10,523 bases of DNA, from the NCBI GenBank assembly GCA_002504495.1, contig DATC01000069.1:1-10523 (forward strand), written 5' to 3'. The DNA comes from Methanomassiliicoccaceae archaeon UBA537. Lineage in GTDB: Archaea > Thermoplasmatota > Thermoplasmata > Methanomassiliicoccales > Methanomethylophilaceae. How positions within the stretch are numbered: the first letter of the stretch is position 1; each line of letters begins with the position of its first letter. Positions 1-6,820 of this stretch are shown one piece after another. The position numbers and the translations under genes are program-made. Below the pieces are notes generated by a model. The model had not been told where the DNA came from. It made no database searches and saw only the letters and a list, made by a program, of their open reading frames with translations.

Positions 1-25
1 GTGCTAGATCTTCGTTCATCTAAGG

Positions 26-31
26 TTTATA
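26..31 (+). promoter_or_regulatory. Possible TATA box for the membrane/zinc-ribbon gene
   Basis: TTTATA lies in the context AAGGTTTATA, about 36 to 41 bases before the chosen ATG at 67. With the usual archaeal spacing of about 25 bases, transcription would begin near 52-56, leaving a very short leader that just includes the AGAGG ribosome-binding sequence at 56-60. A similar AAGGTTTAT occurs ahead of the tRNA-Val gene (3574-3582), which supports its being a promoter element. This is inferred from position and composition only. Confidence 0.4.
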
Positions 32-66
32 CGGCGCGATGATACCCTGTGAGGAAGAGGATTGAG

Positions 67-564
67 ATGTCCGACATCGACAAGGCGCTCAGAAGACTGA
101 ATATCCCGATAGCGGTCGCGCTGGCGATCGTAGCAGGCGGGGCATGGATGCTCTGGAAGGGAGCTGCAGAAGACGGAACTGGGCTGTTCATAGGAGGTCT
201 GCTGATCGCCTTCTTCGGCCTGATCTTCGGCATTCCGCTATCATGGCTCCTGGCGGTCGAGCGCAGGAAGTCGCTCCGGATGGCCAAGACCGCGTCGAGG
301 GGCGGACGCACTCCGATCTCGATGCTCGCCGCCAACGCGGGAGTGGACGAACAGGTCGCCAGGGAGAAGATCGTCTGGTGCATGCAGCACGGCTACCTGG
401 ACGGATACGTCCTGGACGGGGACGACGTCGCCCTGTTCGAGCTCGCGGATCCGGACAGGAAGAAGCATGCCGCCACATGTCCCAACTGCCATGCCAGTTT
501 CGTCTACGCGGGGGTCATCGGACAATGCCCGTACTGCGGCGATTTCTTCGAGCGCAGCCGCTGA
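67..564 (+). CDS. Two-helix membrane protein with winged-helix-like segment and C-terminal zinc ribbon
   Basis: The product has 165 residues and I do not recognise a named family. Two hydrophobic segments, about residues 13-31 and 38-63, form a membrane hairpin followed by a basic stretch (ERRKSLRMAK). Residues 81-127 look like a small winged-helix fold of the kind seen in archaeal zinc-ribbon proteins (TPISMLAANAGV, then KIVWCMQHGYL and a short beta hairpin). The C-terminus is a zinc ribbon with C138, C141, C154 and C157 (CPNC and CPYC). The ATG at 67 is preferred to the in-frame GTG at 49 because AGAGG sits 6 bases before it. The gene ends with TGA and stands alone, with two TATA-like sequences between it and rps15. 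A role in membrane-linked sensing or protein quality control is possible, but nothing in the sequence fixes it. Confidence 0.72.
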   Translation: MSDIDKALRRLNIPIAVALAIVAGGAWMLWKGAAEDGTGLFIGGLLIAFFGLIFGIPLSWLLAVERRKSLRMAKTASRGGRTPISMLAANAGVDEQVAREKIVWCMQHGYLDGYVLDGDDVALFELADPDRKKHAATCPNCHASFVYAGVIGQCPYCGDFFERSR

Positions 565-590
565 TGAAAGGGCCTCCGGATGGCTGCGCG

Positions 591-597
591 TATATAA
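591..597 (+). promoter_or_regulatory. TATA-like element upstream of rps15 (distal)
   Basis: TATATAA lies 27 bases after the stop of the upstream gene and about 110 bases before rps15. It is a good archaeal TATA sequence on composition. If active it would give a leader of roughly 85-90 bases. The nearer box at 640-650 is better placed, so this may be a second promoter or chance. Confidence 0.35.
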
Positions 598-639
598 GCA
601 CGGAATACGGAGAGGCGATCCGTCCGCCGTGTTCGGACA

Positions 640-650
640 TATTTTAATAG
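640..650 (+). promoter_or_regulatory. TATA box for the rps15-recJ operon
   Basis: The AT-rich run TATTTTAATAG stands out in GC-rich surroundings. Initiation about 25 bases downstream (near 670) would leave a leader of about 35 bases carrying the GGAGG at 693-697. Just upstream, GTCCG (622-626) and CGGAC (634-638) form a short inverted repeat that could be a regulator site but may be chance. Confidence 0.5.
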
Positions 651-704
651 AGGGTCCGCATCGGCAGAGACAGCCTCGCCGCCATATTGATTGGAGGATC
701 AGAA

Positions 705-1160
705 ATGGCAAGAATGCACACAAGAAGAAAGGGACAGTCGGGATCCAAGCACCCGATGGTCTCCGAGAATCCCTCCTGGGTTCCTCTCAACGCCACCGAG
801 ATCGAGGACCTGGTCGCGAAACTCGCCAGAGACGGAATGATTTCCGCCAAGATCGGACTCGTCCTGAGGGATCAGTACGGAGTCCCCGATGTCAAGCTCG
901 CTACCGGAAAGAGCATCACCCAGATCATGGACGAGAAGGGTGTCGGCTCCAACCTGCCCGAAGACCTGGCCAACCTCATGAGACGCGCCATCGACCTCAA
1001 CGTCCACCTCAGGGACAACAGGGGAGATGTCTCCAACAGGAGGGGCCTCAACATGATCGAAGCGAAGATCAGGAGGCTCGAGCGCTACTACAAGAGGAAC
1101 GGCGTTCTTCCGGCCGACTGGAAATATTCCCTCAGCAACGCAGAGCTCATGCTCAAGTGA
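705..1160 (+). CDS. rps15: Small-subunit ribosomal protein uS15 (S15P), archaeal type
   Basis: This is a 151-residue archaeal/eukaryotic-type S15, longer than the roughly 89-residue bacterial protein because of an N-terminal extension. uS15 binds 16S rRNA in the central domain (platform) of the small subunit early in assembly. Family features seen are the basic start MARMHTRRKGQSGS, the PSWV motif, LRDQYGVPDVK, GKSITQIM, and the core three-helix region ending in NMIEAKIRRLERYYK and LPADWKYS. The ATG at 705 is chosen over an upstream in-frame TTG (687) because GGAGG at 693-697 is ideally spaced and MARMH is the family start. The RecJ-like gene follows after 6 bases, so the two are almost certainly co-transcribed. 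Confidence 0.97.
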   Translation: MARMHTRRKGQSGSKHPMVSENPSWVPLNATEIEDLVAKLARDGMISAKIGLVLRDQYGVPDVKLATGKSITQIMDEKGVGSNLPEDLANLMRRAIDLNVHLRDNRGDVSNRRGLNMIEAKIRRLERYYKRNGVLPADWKYSLSNAELMLK

Positions 1161-1166
1161 GCCCAC

Positions 1167-2510
1167 ATGGATACACTTCCATCCAAACTTCTTAATTCTC
1201 TTGACCAAGCCGCGGACCTCGTCCGCGGCAAGGCCTACATACAGGTGTTCTCCCACTTCGATGCGGACGGCGTCTCCTCGGCGGCCATACTCGCCAAGGC
1301 CCTGCTCCGTGCAGGCAAGGAGTTCAAGGTCACCCTGTTCACGACGCTCAACGACTACAACATGAACGTCATCAGGTCCACCAAGGCGGACTGCATCATA
1401 GTGTCCGACCTCGGAGCATCCTACATAGACCAGCTGGATGCCATGGAGACTCCTGTCATCGTCCTCGACCACCATACGATCATCTCCGAGGCGGAACGCG
1501 TGATCTACGCGAATCCCCACCTCTACGGAATAGACGGCATGACATCCGGATGCGGGGCCACCATGTGCCTCCTATTCGCGGTCACGCTGGACGAGAGGAA
1601 CTGGGACCTGGTGCAGACCGCCTTCGCCGGGATCGCCGGAGACAGGCAGCACATAGACGGGCTGTCCGGACTCAACACGTACCTCCTCGACGAGGGAGTA
1701 AAGCGCGGATACATCAGGAAAACCCCCGGTTCGCTGATACCTTCCGGGAATCTCATGACCAGACTGTTCCTGGACACCGACCCGTACATACGCGGGGTCA
1801 GCGGGAGCGTGGAGGGAGTCGCCCGCATCCTGAACGACGCCGGCATCCCCAACGACCTGTCCTACGAGGACCTGGACGAGGAGCAGCGCAGGAGGCTGTC
1901 GTCCCTTCTCGCCGTGAAGATGACGGAACAGGGGATCCTCCTGGAATCCATGACGGAGATAGCCCGCGACAGGTACGAGCTCAAGGATGTGAAGATGGAC
2001 GCGGAACGCCTGTCATCCCTCCTAAACAGCTGCGGCCGCGCGGGAATCGGAGGTGCGGGAATCGCCGCCGGCATGGGCGACGAGAGATGCCTGAAGATCG
2101 CCGCCGATACCGACGAGGAATCCGCAAGGGCGCTGGTGGAGGCCATGAAGGCGCTGGACTCCCGCGGGCTCACCCAGCGGAAGAACTTCCAGTGGTTCGA
2201 TTCCACAGACTCCGGATTCACTGGGATGCTCTGCGGGATATCCATGCAGTCCATATCCGATCCGGATAAGCCGACCATCGGCCTGAACAGGGCCAACGAC
2301 CCCGTGAACCTCTCGTCCAGAGGCATGTGGGGACAGCTGGAGAGAGGTATAGACCTCGCCGCCGCCATGAGGGAGGCGTGCGCCTCCGTCGGAGGAACCG
2401 GAGGAGGACACAAGATCGCCGCCGGAGGATCCGTCCCCTCGGACAAGGTGGACGAGTTCCTGGACAATCTCGACGAGATCCTCGGAAGGCAGCTCGCCCA
2501 AGGATCCTGA
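1167..2510 (+). CDS. Archaeal RecJ-like DHH-family single-strand exonuclease (GAN-type)
   Basis: This 447-residue DHH/DHHA1 phosphoesterase is complete. The DHH domain carries motif I as HFDADG (D32, D34), the aspartate of VSDLG (D81), the DHH triad at 101-103, and D159 in AGDRQ. The C-terminal DHHA1 domain ends in a glycine-rich GGTGGGHKIAAGG at 409-421. All expected metal ligands are present, so it should be active. In Euryarchaeota, proteins of this type act as 5'-3' exonucleases and some bind the GINS replication complex. A gene of this family sits next to rps15 in several euryarchaea, as here. The ATG at 1167 follows the rps15 stop by 6 bases. It ends about ten bases from the conserved end of the convergent kae1. 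Which archaeal RecJ subgroup it belongs to cannot be settled by eye. Confidence 0.92.
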   Translation: MDTLPSKLLNSLDQAADLVRGKAYIQVFSHFDADGVSSAAILAKALLRAGKEFKVTLFTTLNDYNMNVIRSTKADCIIVSDLGASYIDQLDAMETPVIVLDHHTIISEAERVIYANPHLYGIDGMTSGCGATMCLLFAVTLDERNWDLVQTAFAGIAGDRQHIDGLSGLNTYLLDEGVKRGYIRKTPGSLIPSGNLMTRLFLDTDPYIRGVSGSVEGVARILNDAGIPNDLSYEDLDEEQRRRLSSLLAVKMTEQGILLESMTEIARDRYELKDVKMDAERLSSLLNSCGRAGIGGAGIAAGMGDERCLKIAADTDEESARALVEAMKALDSRGLTQRKNFQWFDSTDSGFTGMLCGISMQSISDPDKPTIGLNRANDPVNLSSRGMWGQLERGIDLAAAMREACASVGGTGGGHKIAAGGSVPSDKVDEFLDNLDEILGRQLAQGS

Positions 2511-3495
2511 AGGATCGGCGCCAGCCGACCTCTACCTCATCCGTTCTGAATCTCTGGCGGGACACCGTGTCCCGCATCTCCATCCTCACGCCGGACGAAT
2601 GCATCTCGGAGCCGAGCCATGCGATCATCGCTCCGTTGTCCCTGCAGTACTGGCGGTCCGGCACGAACATCTCGGCCCCCCTGGCGTGCGCCATCTCCTC
2701 GACCATGTCGCGGAGGCGTCCGTTCTGGGCCACTCCTCCTCCGAGGAGGACCTCCTTCTTGCCTATGTGCGCCATGGCGCGCTCCGTGACCTCGGTCAGC
2801 ATCGCGAATGCGGTCTCCTGCACCGAGAACGCGATGTCCTCGAGAGGAACGCCCTTGCGCTTCAGCGCCAAAGCGGCGTTGATCATGCCGGAGAATGCCA
2901 TGTCCATGCCCTTGACCGAGTACGGGAGCTCGTGGTACTCGCGCCCCTGCGCGGCGAGCCTCTCCAATTCGGGGCCGGCGTAGAATCCCATCCCCAGATC
3001 CCTCCCGAGCTTGTCGAGCATGTTCCCGATGCCGATGTCCTGCGTCTCTCCGAAGATCCTGTACCTGCCTTCTGCGAAGGCTATGACCTGGGTGTTCCCG
3101 CCGGAAGCGTACAGGAGGGCGGGATCCCTGCAGCCCGTCAGAGCGCGTCCGATCTCGATATGGGCGATGCAGTGGTTGACGCCGACGATCGGTATCCCCC
3201 TGATGCTGGCGAACGCCCTGGCGGCGGTAGCCGCGATCCTCAGGCACGGGCCGAGCCCGGGACCCATGGAGAAGGAGACCAGGTCTATGTCCTCCGGGGA
3301 CACCCCCGCCTTGTCGATCGCCCTGCGCATCACATCGGCCACGACCTCCGCGTGGTGATTGGCCGCCTCGCGCGGATGAAGACCGCCCTGCGGAGGGCGG
3401 AACATATCCAGCTCGTTAGACAGGACGTCGCAGTCCTGGTCCACGATGCCGACGCCTAGCGTGTGCGCGGTGCCCTCTATCCCCATGGTGAGCAT
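2218..3495 (-). CDS. kae1: tRNA N6-adenosine threonylcarbamoyltransferase Kae1 (KEOPS), with abnormal antisense tail
   Basis: Kae1/TsaD is the catalytic subunit of KEOPS, which transfers threonylcarbamoyl to A37 of ANN-decoding tRNAs. Residues 1-325 are a full, intact Kae1: MGIEGTAHTLGVGIV at the start, metal ligands H108 and H112 (NHCIAHIE), SGGNT at 131-135, GETQDIGIGNMLDKLGRD near 149-167, LGGGVAQNGRL, D286 in DNGAMIAW, and RTDEVEVGW at the end. The start at 3495 has GGAG (3504-3507) upstream and a TATA-like CTATATCC (3529-3536, minus strand). After W325 there is no stop. The frame runs another 100 codons antisense through the 3' end of the nuclease gene, giving an arginine-rich tail unlike any domain. 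Many euryarchaeal Kae1 proteins continue into the Bud32 kinase; none is present here. The tail is doubtful as functional protein. Confidence 0.93.
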   Translation of the reverse strand: MLTMGIEGTAHTLGVGIVDQDCDVLSNELDMFRPPQGGLHPREAANHHAEVVADVMRRAIDKAGVSPEDIDLVSFSMGPGLGPCLRIAATAARAFASIRGIPIVGVNHCIAHIEIGRALTGCRDPALLYASGGNTQVIAFAEGRYRIFGETQDIGIGNMLDKLGRDLGMGFYAGPELERLAAQGREYHELPYSVKGMDMAFSGMINAALALKRKGVPLEDIAFSVQETAFAMLTEVTERAMAHIGKKEVLLGGGVAQNGRLRDMVEEMAHARGAEMFVPDRQYCRDNGAMIAWLGSEMHSSGVRMEMRDTVSRQRFRTDEVEVGWRRSFRILGRAAFRGSRRDCPGTRPPCPRGRILRRRSCVLLRFLRRRRTPPSWRRRGLYLSPAVPTCLWTRGSRGRWPCSGRWSAYPDRIWTAWISRRASQ

Positions 3496-3577
3496 TTGAA
3501 TCGCTCCGCGTATGGAACTCCGATAATAGGATATAGGCGCGCCACGGAAGCAGGAATCGAACGGGTTGACCATAAGG

Positions 3578-3585
3578 TTTATCTA
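3578..3585 (+). promoter_or_regulatory. TATA box for tRNA-Val
   Basis: TTTATCTA in the context AAGGTTTATCTA lies about 25 to 32 bases before the tRNA 5' end, the normal archaeal spacing. It is divergent to the kae1 promoter about 45 bases to the left. Confidence 0.5.
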
Positions 3586-3609
3586 CACGAAGTATATCCT
3601 CGGATTACT

Positions 3610-3683
3610 GGACTCGTGGTCTAGATGGTTATGACGTCGCCTTGACATGGCGGAGGTCGCCGGTTCAAATCCGGCCGGGTCCA
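3610..3683 (+). tRNA. tRNA-Val (anticodon GAC)
   Basis: The 74-base gene folds into a standard cloverleaf. The acceptor arm pairs GGACTCG with CGGGTCC (3676-3682), with one T-G pair and discriminator A at 3683. The anticodon stem pairs TCGCC with GGCGG around the loop TTGACAT, giving anticodon GAC (reads GUC, and GUU by wobble). The T arm is GCCGG, TTCAAAT, CCGGC. No intron is seen and CCA is not encoded (the next bases are CTC). It stands alone. Confidence 0.95.
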
Positions 3684-4004
3684 CTCATCTACCAACCCCT
3701 CGGGGATTCTCGTTGTTCTTCTGCGTCGGTCTGCTCTATCGCTCTTTCTCCCGCGATCCGTTCCATTGTTCCGCCGTGTCATACATTAGCATCCATAGAC
3801 GGACATTATCCGCCCCTGTGAAGGACACTGATGCTCAATCGTCTACCAATCGTCTTATTCAACGGACATTTGAAGTTGGTATGTCTGATATAAGACAAGT
3901 TGACGGTACAAAAGTATTAATTAGGATATACCACGTGGGACGCCTCCAACCAAAGCGCCGGGACCCTGGCAGTCCGCCGATTCCGGTACATGGGAGCAAT
4001 CAAA
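3684..4004 (+). promoter_or_regulatory. AT-rich intergenic region with repeats upstream of the symporter
   Basis: No gene is supportable in this 321-base gap. CCCCTCGGGG at 3696-3705 followed by a T-rich run may end tRNA-Val transcription. From about 3775 to 3935 the sequence is clearly AT-richer than its surroundings. It holds a tandem CAATCGTCT (3836-3844 and 3847-3855, 11-base period), ACGGACATT twice (3799-3807 and 3862-3870), and the inverted repeat TGTCT/AGACA around GATATA (3882-3897). It also holds TATA-like runs at 3914-3930 and the palindrome CCACGTGG (3931-3938). The likely promoter is the GTATTAATTAGGATATA run, giving a leader of about 50-60 bases. The layout suggests a regulated transporter promoter with operator sites, but no regulator is identified. 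Confidence 0.45.
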
Positions 4005-5435
4005 ATGTCGCTATACGACTCGGTCATGGGGTTCGTAGGCCACCTCAATTCCTACTTCTGGGGTATCGGCTTCGTGTTCCTCATCGGCCTCGGCATCATC
4101 TTCACGGTGAAGTTGAAGGGGCTCCAGATCGCCAAGATCAAGGAGACGTCCTCGCTCTCGCTGTCCGGGGTCAAAGAAGGCAGTCATACGAAACACATCT
4201 CGTCGTTCGAGGCGTTCTGCATAGGAATGGGCGCCCGTATCGGCGTAGGTAACATCGCCGGAGTGGCCACCGCCATCGTATCCGGAGGTCCCGGAGCGGT
4301 CTTCTGGATGTGGATCTTCGCCATCATCGGATCCGCCAGCAGCTTCATGGAGTCCACCCTCGCGCAGATCTACAAGGAGAAGAAATCCGACGGACACTAC
4401 TTCGGAGGTCCCGCGTATTACGCGACCAAGGGACTGAAGAACAGGAAGCTCGGAGTCCTCGCCGCCATCCTGCTCGTCCTGACGTTCGGAATCGGATTCG
4501 TGGCCGTCCAGGCGTGCAACGCCTCTCAGGCCCTGTGCGGAGCGTTCGACTTCGAGAACAACAGGTACGTCTTCGCTATCGTCATCGCGGCCATCGCGGC
4601 CATCATCATCTTCAAGGGACTCAAGACCGTGGCGAAGTTCTCTGCCAGGATCGTTCCTCTGATGGCCGTCGCATGGATCGTTTTCGCCATCGTCGCCATC
4701 CTGATGAACATCGACGGCGTCGTCAACGCCTTCGCCATGATCTTCGAGTACGCGTTCTCCGCACCCGCCCTCATCGGAGGAGGAATCGGAGCAATCATAT
4801 CCACCGGCCTCAAGAGAGGAGTGTTCTCCAACGAGGCGGGTCTCGGATCCATCGCCAACATCGCAGCCACCGCCAACGTGAAGCACCCCGTGAAGCAGGG
4901 ACTGATCCAGTCCTTCGGAGTCCTCGTGGACACCCTTCTGGTGTGCACCTTCACCGCCCTCGTCGTCCTGTCCTACGGCGACTTCGAATCCATCGCGGCG
5001 ATAGGACTCAACGGATCCAAGCTGGTCCAGGCCGTCATCTCCAGCACAGCCTTCGGCACCGCGGCGAACTACATCATCGCCATCTTCATGTTCGTCTTCG
5101 CATTCACCAGCCTCATCGGATACTACACCATGTCCGAGGCCAATGCGAGATTCATCAACGACAAGCCCAAGGTGGTCTTCTGCGTCAAGGTGCTGGTCAT
5201 CATCGTCGCTCTCGTCGCAGGCACGGCCACCTCGGTCACCGCAGTGGATTCCATCAGCGACACGTTCATGGCATTGATGGCCACGGTCAACATGATCATC
5301 GTCCTGCTGCTGAGCAGGCAGGTGTTCGAGGCCTACGCCGACTACAGGAAGCAGAAGAAGGAAGGCGTCGAGGAGCCCGTGTTCCACAAGAGCGCGCTCT
5401 CCGATTCCTCCGGAATCACCGAATGGGAGGACTGA
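4005..5435 (+). CDS. AGCS-family sodium:alanine/glycine symporter
   Basis: This 476-residue integral membrane protein matches the alanine/glycine:cation symporter family, which imports small neutral amino acids (typically alanine or glycine) with sodium. Family signatures are RIGVGNIAGVATAI at about 79-91, SGGPGAVFWMW at 93-103, HYFGGPAYY around 131-139, and GVFSNEAGLGS at 272-282. There are ten or more hydrophobic segments, and the length is normal. The ATG at 4005 is preferred to the ATG at 3990 because GGGAG (3992-3996) lies 8 bases before it. A 66-residue membrane protein follows two bases after the TGA, so the two form an operon ended by the terminator at 5646. Proline and alanine/glycine metabolism genes are neighbours, but on the opposite strand. 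The exact substrate cannot be read from sequence. Confidence 0.94.
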   Translation: MSLYDSVMGFVGHLNSYFWGIGFVFLIGLGIIFTVKLKGLQIAKIKETSSLSLSGVKEGSHTKHISSFEAFCIGMGARIGVGNIAGVATAIVSGGPGAVFWMWIFAIIGSASSFMESTLAQIYKEKKSDGHYFGGPAYYATKGLKNRKLGVLAAILLVLTFGIGFVAVQACNASQALCGAFDFENNRYVFAIVIAAIAAIIIFKGLKTVAKFSARIVPLMAVAWIVFAIVAILMNIDGVVNAFAMIFEYAFSAPALIGGGIGAIISTGLKRGVFSNEAGLGSIANIAATANVKHPVKQGLIQSFGVLVDTLLVCTFTALVVLSYGDFESIAAIGLNGSKLVQAVISSTAFGTAANYIIAIFMFVFAFTSLIGYYTMSEANARFINDKPKVVFCVKVLVIIVALVAGTATSVTAVDSISDTFMALMATVNMIIVLLLSRQVFEAYADYRKQKKEGVEEPVFHKSALSDSSGITEWED

Positions 5436-5437
5436 GG

Positions 5438-5638
5438 ATGAACATGCCCAAGAACGTGATGTATCTCCTTCTGATCGCGCTGGCGGTCGGAGTGTGCAGC
5501 GGATACAGCTTCGACAAGGGGAACAACACCCTGCTGTTCGCCTCGATCTTCGTCGGATTCATATTCCTCGTGGCCGCCTTCATCCTTCTGGAGAAGGCCC
5601 AGGACGAGGAATACGGCAAGAAGGTCGACGAGTTCTGA
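5438..5638 (+). CDS. Small two-helix membrane protein coupled to the AGCS symporter
   Basis: The 66-residue product has two hydrophobic segments, about residues 6-22 and 31-51, joined by a short polar turn (SFDKGNN), and a charged tail (EKAQDEEYGKKVDEF). I do not recognise a family. It starts two bases after the symporter TGA, with GGAGG at 5426-5430 inside the end of the symporter gene giving good spacing, so translation is probably coupled. It is followed by a strong terminator, making it the last gene of a two-gene operon. By analogy with small proteins that bind transporters, it may be an accessory or regulatory subunit of the symporter. That is inference from position and topology. Codon use and GC match the neighbours, and this strand and frame are the only sensible ones here. 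Confidence 0.8.
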   Translation: MNMPKNVMYLLLIALAVGVCSGYSFDKGNNTLLFASIFVGFIFLVAAFILLEKAQDEEYGKKVDEF

Positions 5639-5645
5639 TTAAACA

Positions 5646-5672
5646 GGGGGCGCGAGCCCCCTTCTTTCTTCT
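5646..5672 (+). terminator. Hairpin plus U-rich tract terminator
   Basis: GGGGGC (5646-5651) pairs with GCCCCC (5656-5661) around a GCGA tetraloop. It is followed by TTCTTTCTTCT. It lies 8 bases after the small membrane protein stop and between two convergent operons. On the minus strand the same hairpin is followed only by a weak T-rich run (TGTTTAAT), so it may also help end proB transcription. Confidence 0.82.
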
Positions 5673-5680
5673 GGCTTCCT

Positions 5681-6820
5681 TCACAGAAGGACTATGTTCT
5701 CGGAAAGGACCGCATCGTCGTGGTCCTTCCTTCCCAGCACGGCACCGATATCGGAGCTGTGGCGCCCGGCTATCCTCTGCATGTCATCGGAATCGTAGGA
5801 TGCGATCCCCTTGGCGATGAGCTCCCCCTTGCAGACGATGTCGACGACCTCTCCCCTGGAGAACATGCCGTCGACACCGACTATGCCTATCGGCAGGAGG
5901 GACCTGTGGTTCTGGACCGCTGCTCCCGCGCCTCCGTCCACCTCGACGGTCCCTGCGCTCATGGCGGCCTTGATCCATCTCCTCTTCTTGGACATCTCCG
6001 AATCCGTCGGGAAGATCGTCCCCACATCCTCTCCTACGGCGGCCCTGTAGACTATATCCTCGGCGGAACTCGATGCGATGATCATCCTGCACCCCGCGTC
6101 CCTGCAGATCTCGGCGGCGTCCAGCTTGGTGGCCATGCCCCCGGTCCCGACCCCCGACACGGAGCCTCCGGCCATGCGGCGCATGGACGGGATGTCCTCC
6201 ACCACGGGGATCAGCTTCGCATCGGGATTGTCGGTGGGGTCGCTGTCGAACAGCCCCTCGACGTCCGAGAGGAGGATCAGCAGATCGGCGTCCACCCTGC
6301 TCGCGATGATCGCGGAGAGGGTGTCGTTGTCCCCGAATCTGATCTCGTAGTCGCTGATAGCGTCGTTCTCGTTGAAGATCGGGACGACCCCGTACTTCAG
6401 AAGAGACTCTATGGTGCGGTTGAGACTGACGGCCTGCCTCCTGACGGAGTAGTCGTCCTTGGTTATCAGGATCTGCCCGACCAGCATCCCGTGGTTGCGG
6501 AAGCTCTCGCTCCATTCCTTCATCAGGATGCTCTGGCCGACCGATGCGGCCGCCTGCTTGGCCGAGATGTCGTTGGGGTTCGGCTTGATCCCCATGGACT
6601 TGGAGCCTATCGGGATGGCGCCCGACGATACGATGAGGACCTCCTTGCCCATATCGCGGAGCATTCCGATCTGCTCCGCCACGGCGTCCATGAAGCCTCT
6701 CGAGACGGCGGACCTGCGGCCCATGATCGAAGAGGACCCGATCTTCACCACGATGCGCGAGGCATCGCCCAGCATATCCTTGCGATCCGTATCGCTCGCC
6801 TCCGAAGGGGTACGGGACAT
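5681..6820 (-). CDS. proB: Glutamate 5-kinase with C-terminal PUA domain
   Basis: ProB phosphorylates glutamate to gamma-glutamyl phosphate, the first step of proline synthesis. With the start at 6820 it has 379 residues, close to the 367 of E. coli ProB. The amino-acid-kinase domain shows VVKIGSSS (24-31), VSSGAI (64-69), FNENDAI (149-155), FGDNDTLSA (162-170) and LLSDVEGLF (183-191), then GTGGMATKLDAAE. The last 80 or so residues form a PUA domain, as in bacterial ProB. The start is uncertain. ATG 6820 is at the point where ProA should end. ATG 6775 gives a start closer to E. coli ProB. ATG 6850 also exists. None has a well-spaced ribosome site; GAGGAGGT lies 18 bases before 6820. It is co-directional with proA and probably translationally coupled. 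The stop is TGA. No proC is seen in the window. Confidence 0.95.
   Translation of the reverse strand: MSRTPSEASDTDRKDMLGDASRIVVKIGSSSIMGRRSAVSRGFMDAVAEQIGMLRDMGKEVLIVSSGAIPIGSKSMGIKPNPNDISAKQAAASVGQSILMKEWSESFRNHGMLVGQILITKDDYSVRRQAVSLNRTIESLLKYGVVPIFNENDAISDYEIRFGDNDTLSAIIASRVDADLLILLSDVEGLFDSDPTDNPDAKLIPVVEDIPSMRRMAGGSVSGVGTGGMATKLDAAEICRDAGCRMIIASSSAEDIVYRAAVGEDVGTIFPTDSEMSKKRRWIKAAMSAGTVEVDGGAGAAVQNHRSLLPIGIVGVDGMFSRGEVVDIVCKGELIAKGIASYDSDDMQRIAGRHSSDIGAVLGRKDHDDAVLSENIVLL

Noticed and set aside
2599..3459. Long plus-strand open frame opposite kae1
   Set aside because: It is an antisense shadow of a clearly recognised Kae1. No ribosome site or family features were seen.
3939..4004. Riboswitch or structured leader before the symporter
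   Set aside because: Only short imperfect pairings (GGAC/GTCC at 3961-3975) were found, with no match to a known ligand-binding RNA by eye.
4011..5387. Long minus-strand open frame, rich in D/E/G/H, opposite the symporter
   Set aside because: Its composition is that of a codon-bias shadow, with no domain. The plus strand encodes a clear AGCS transporter.
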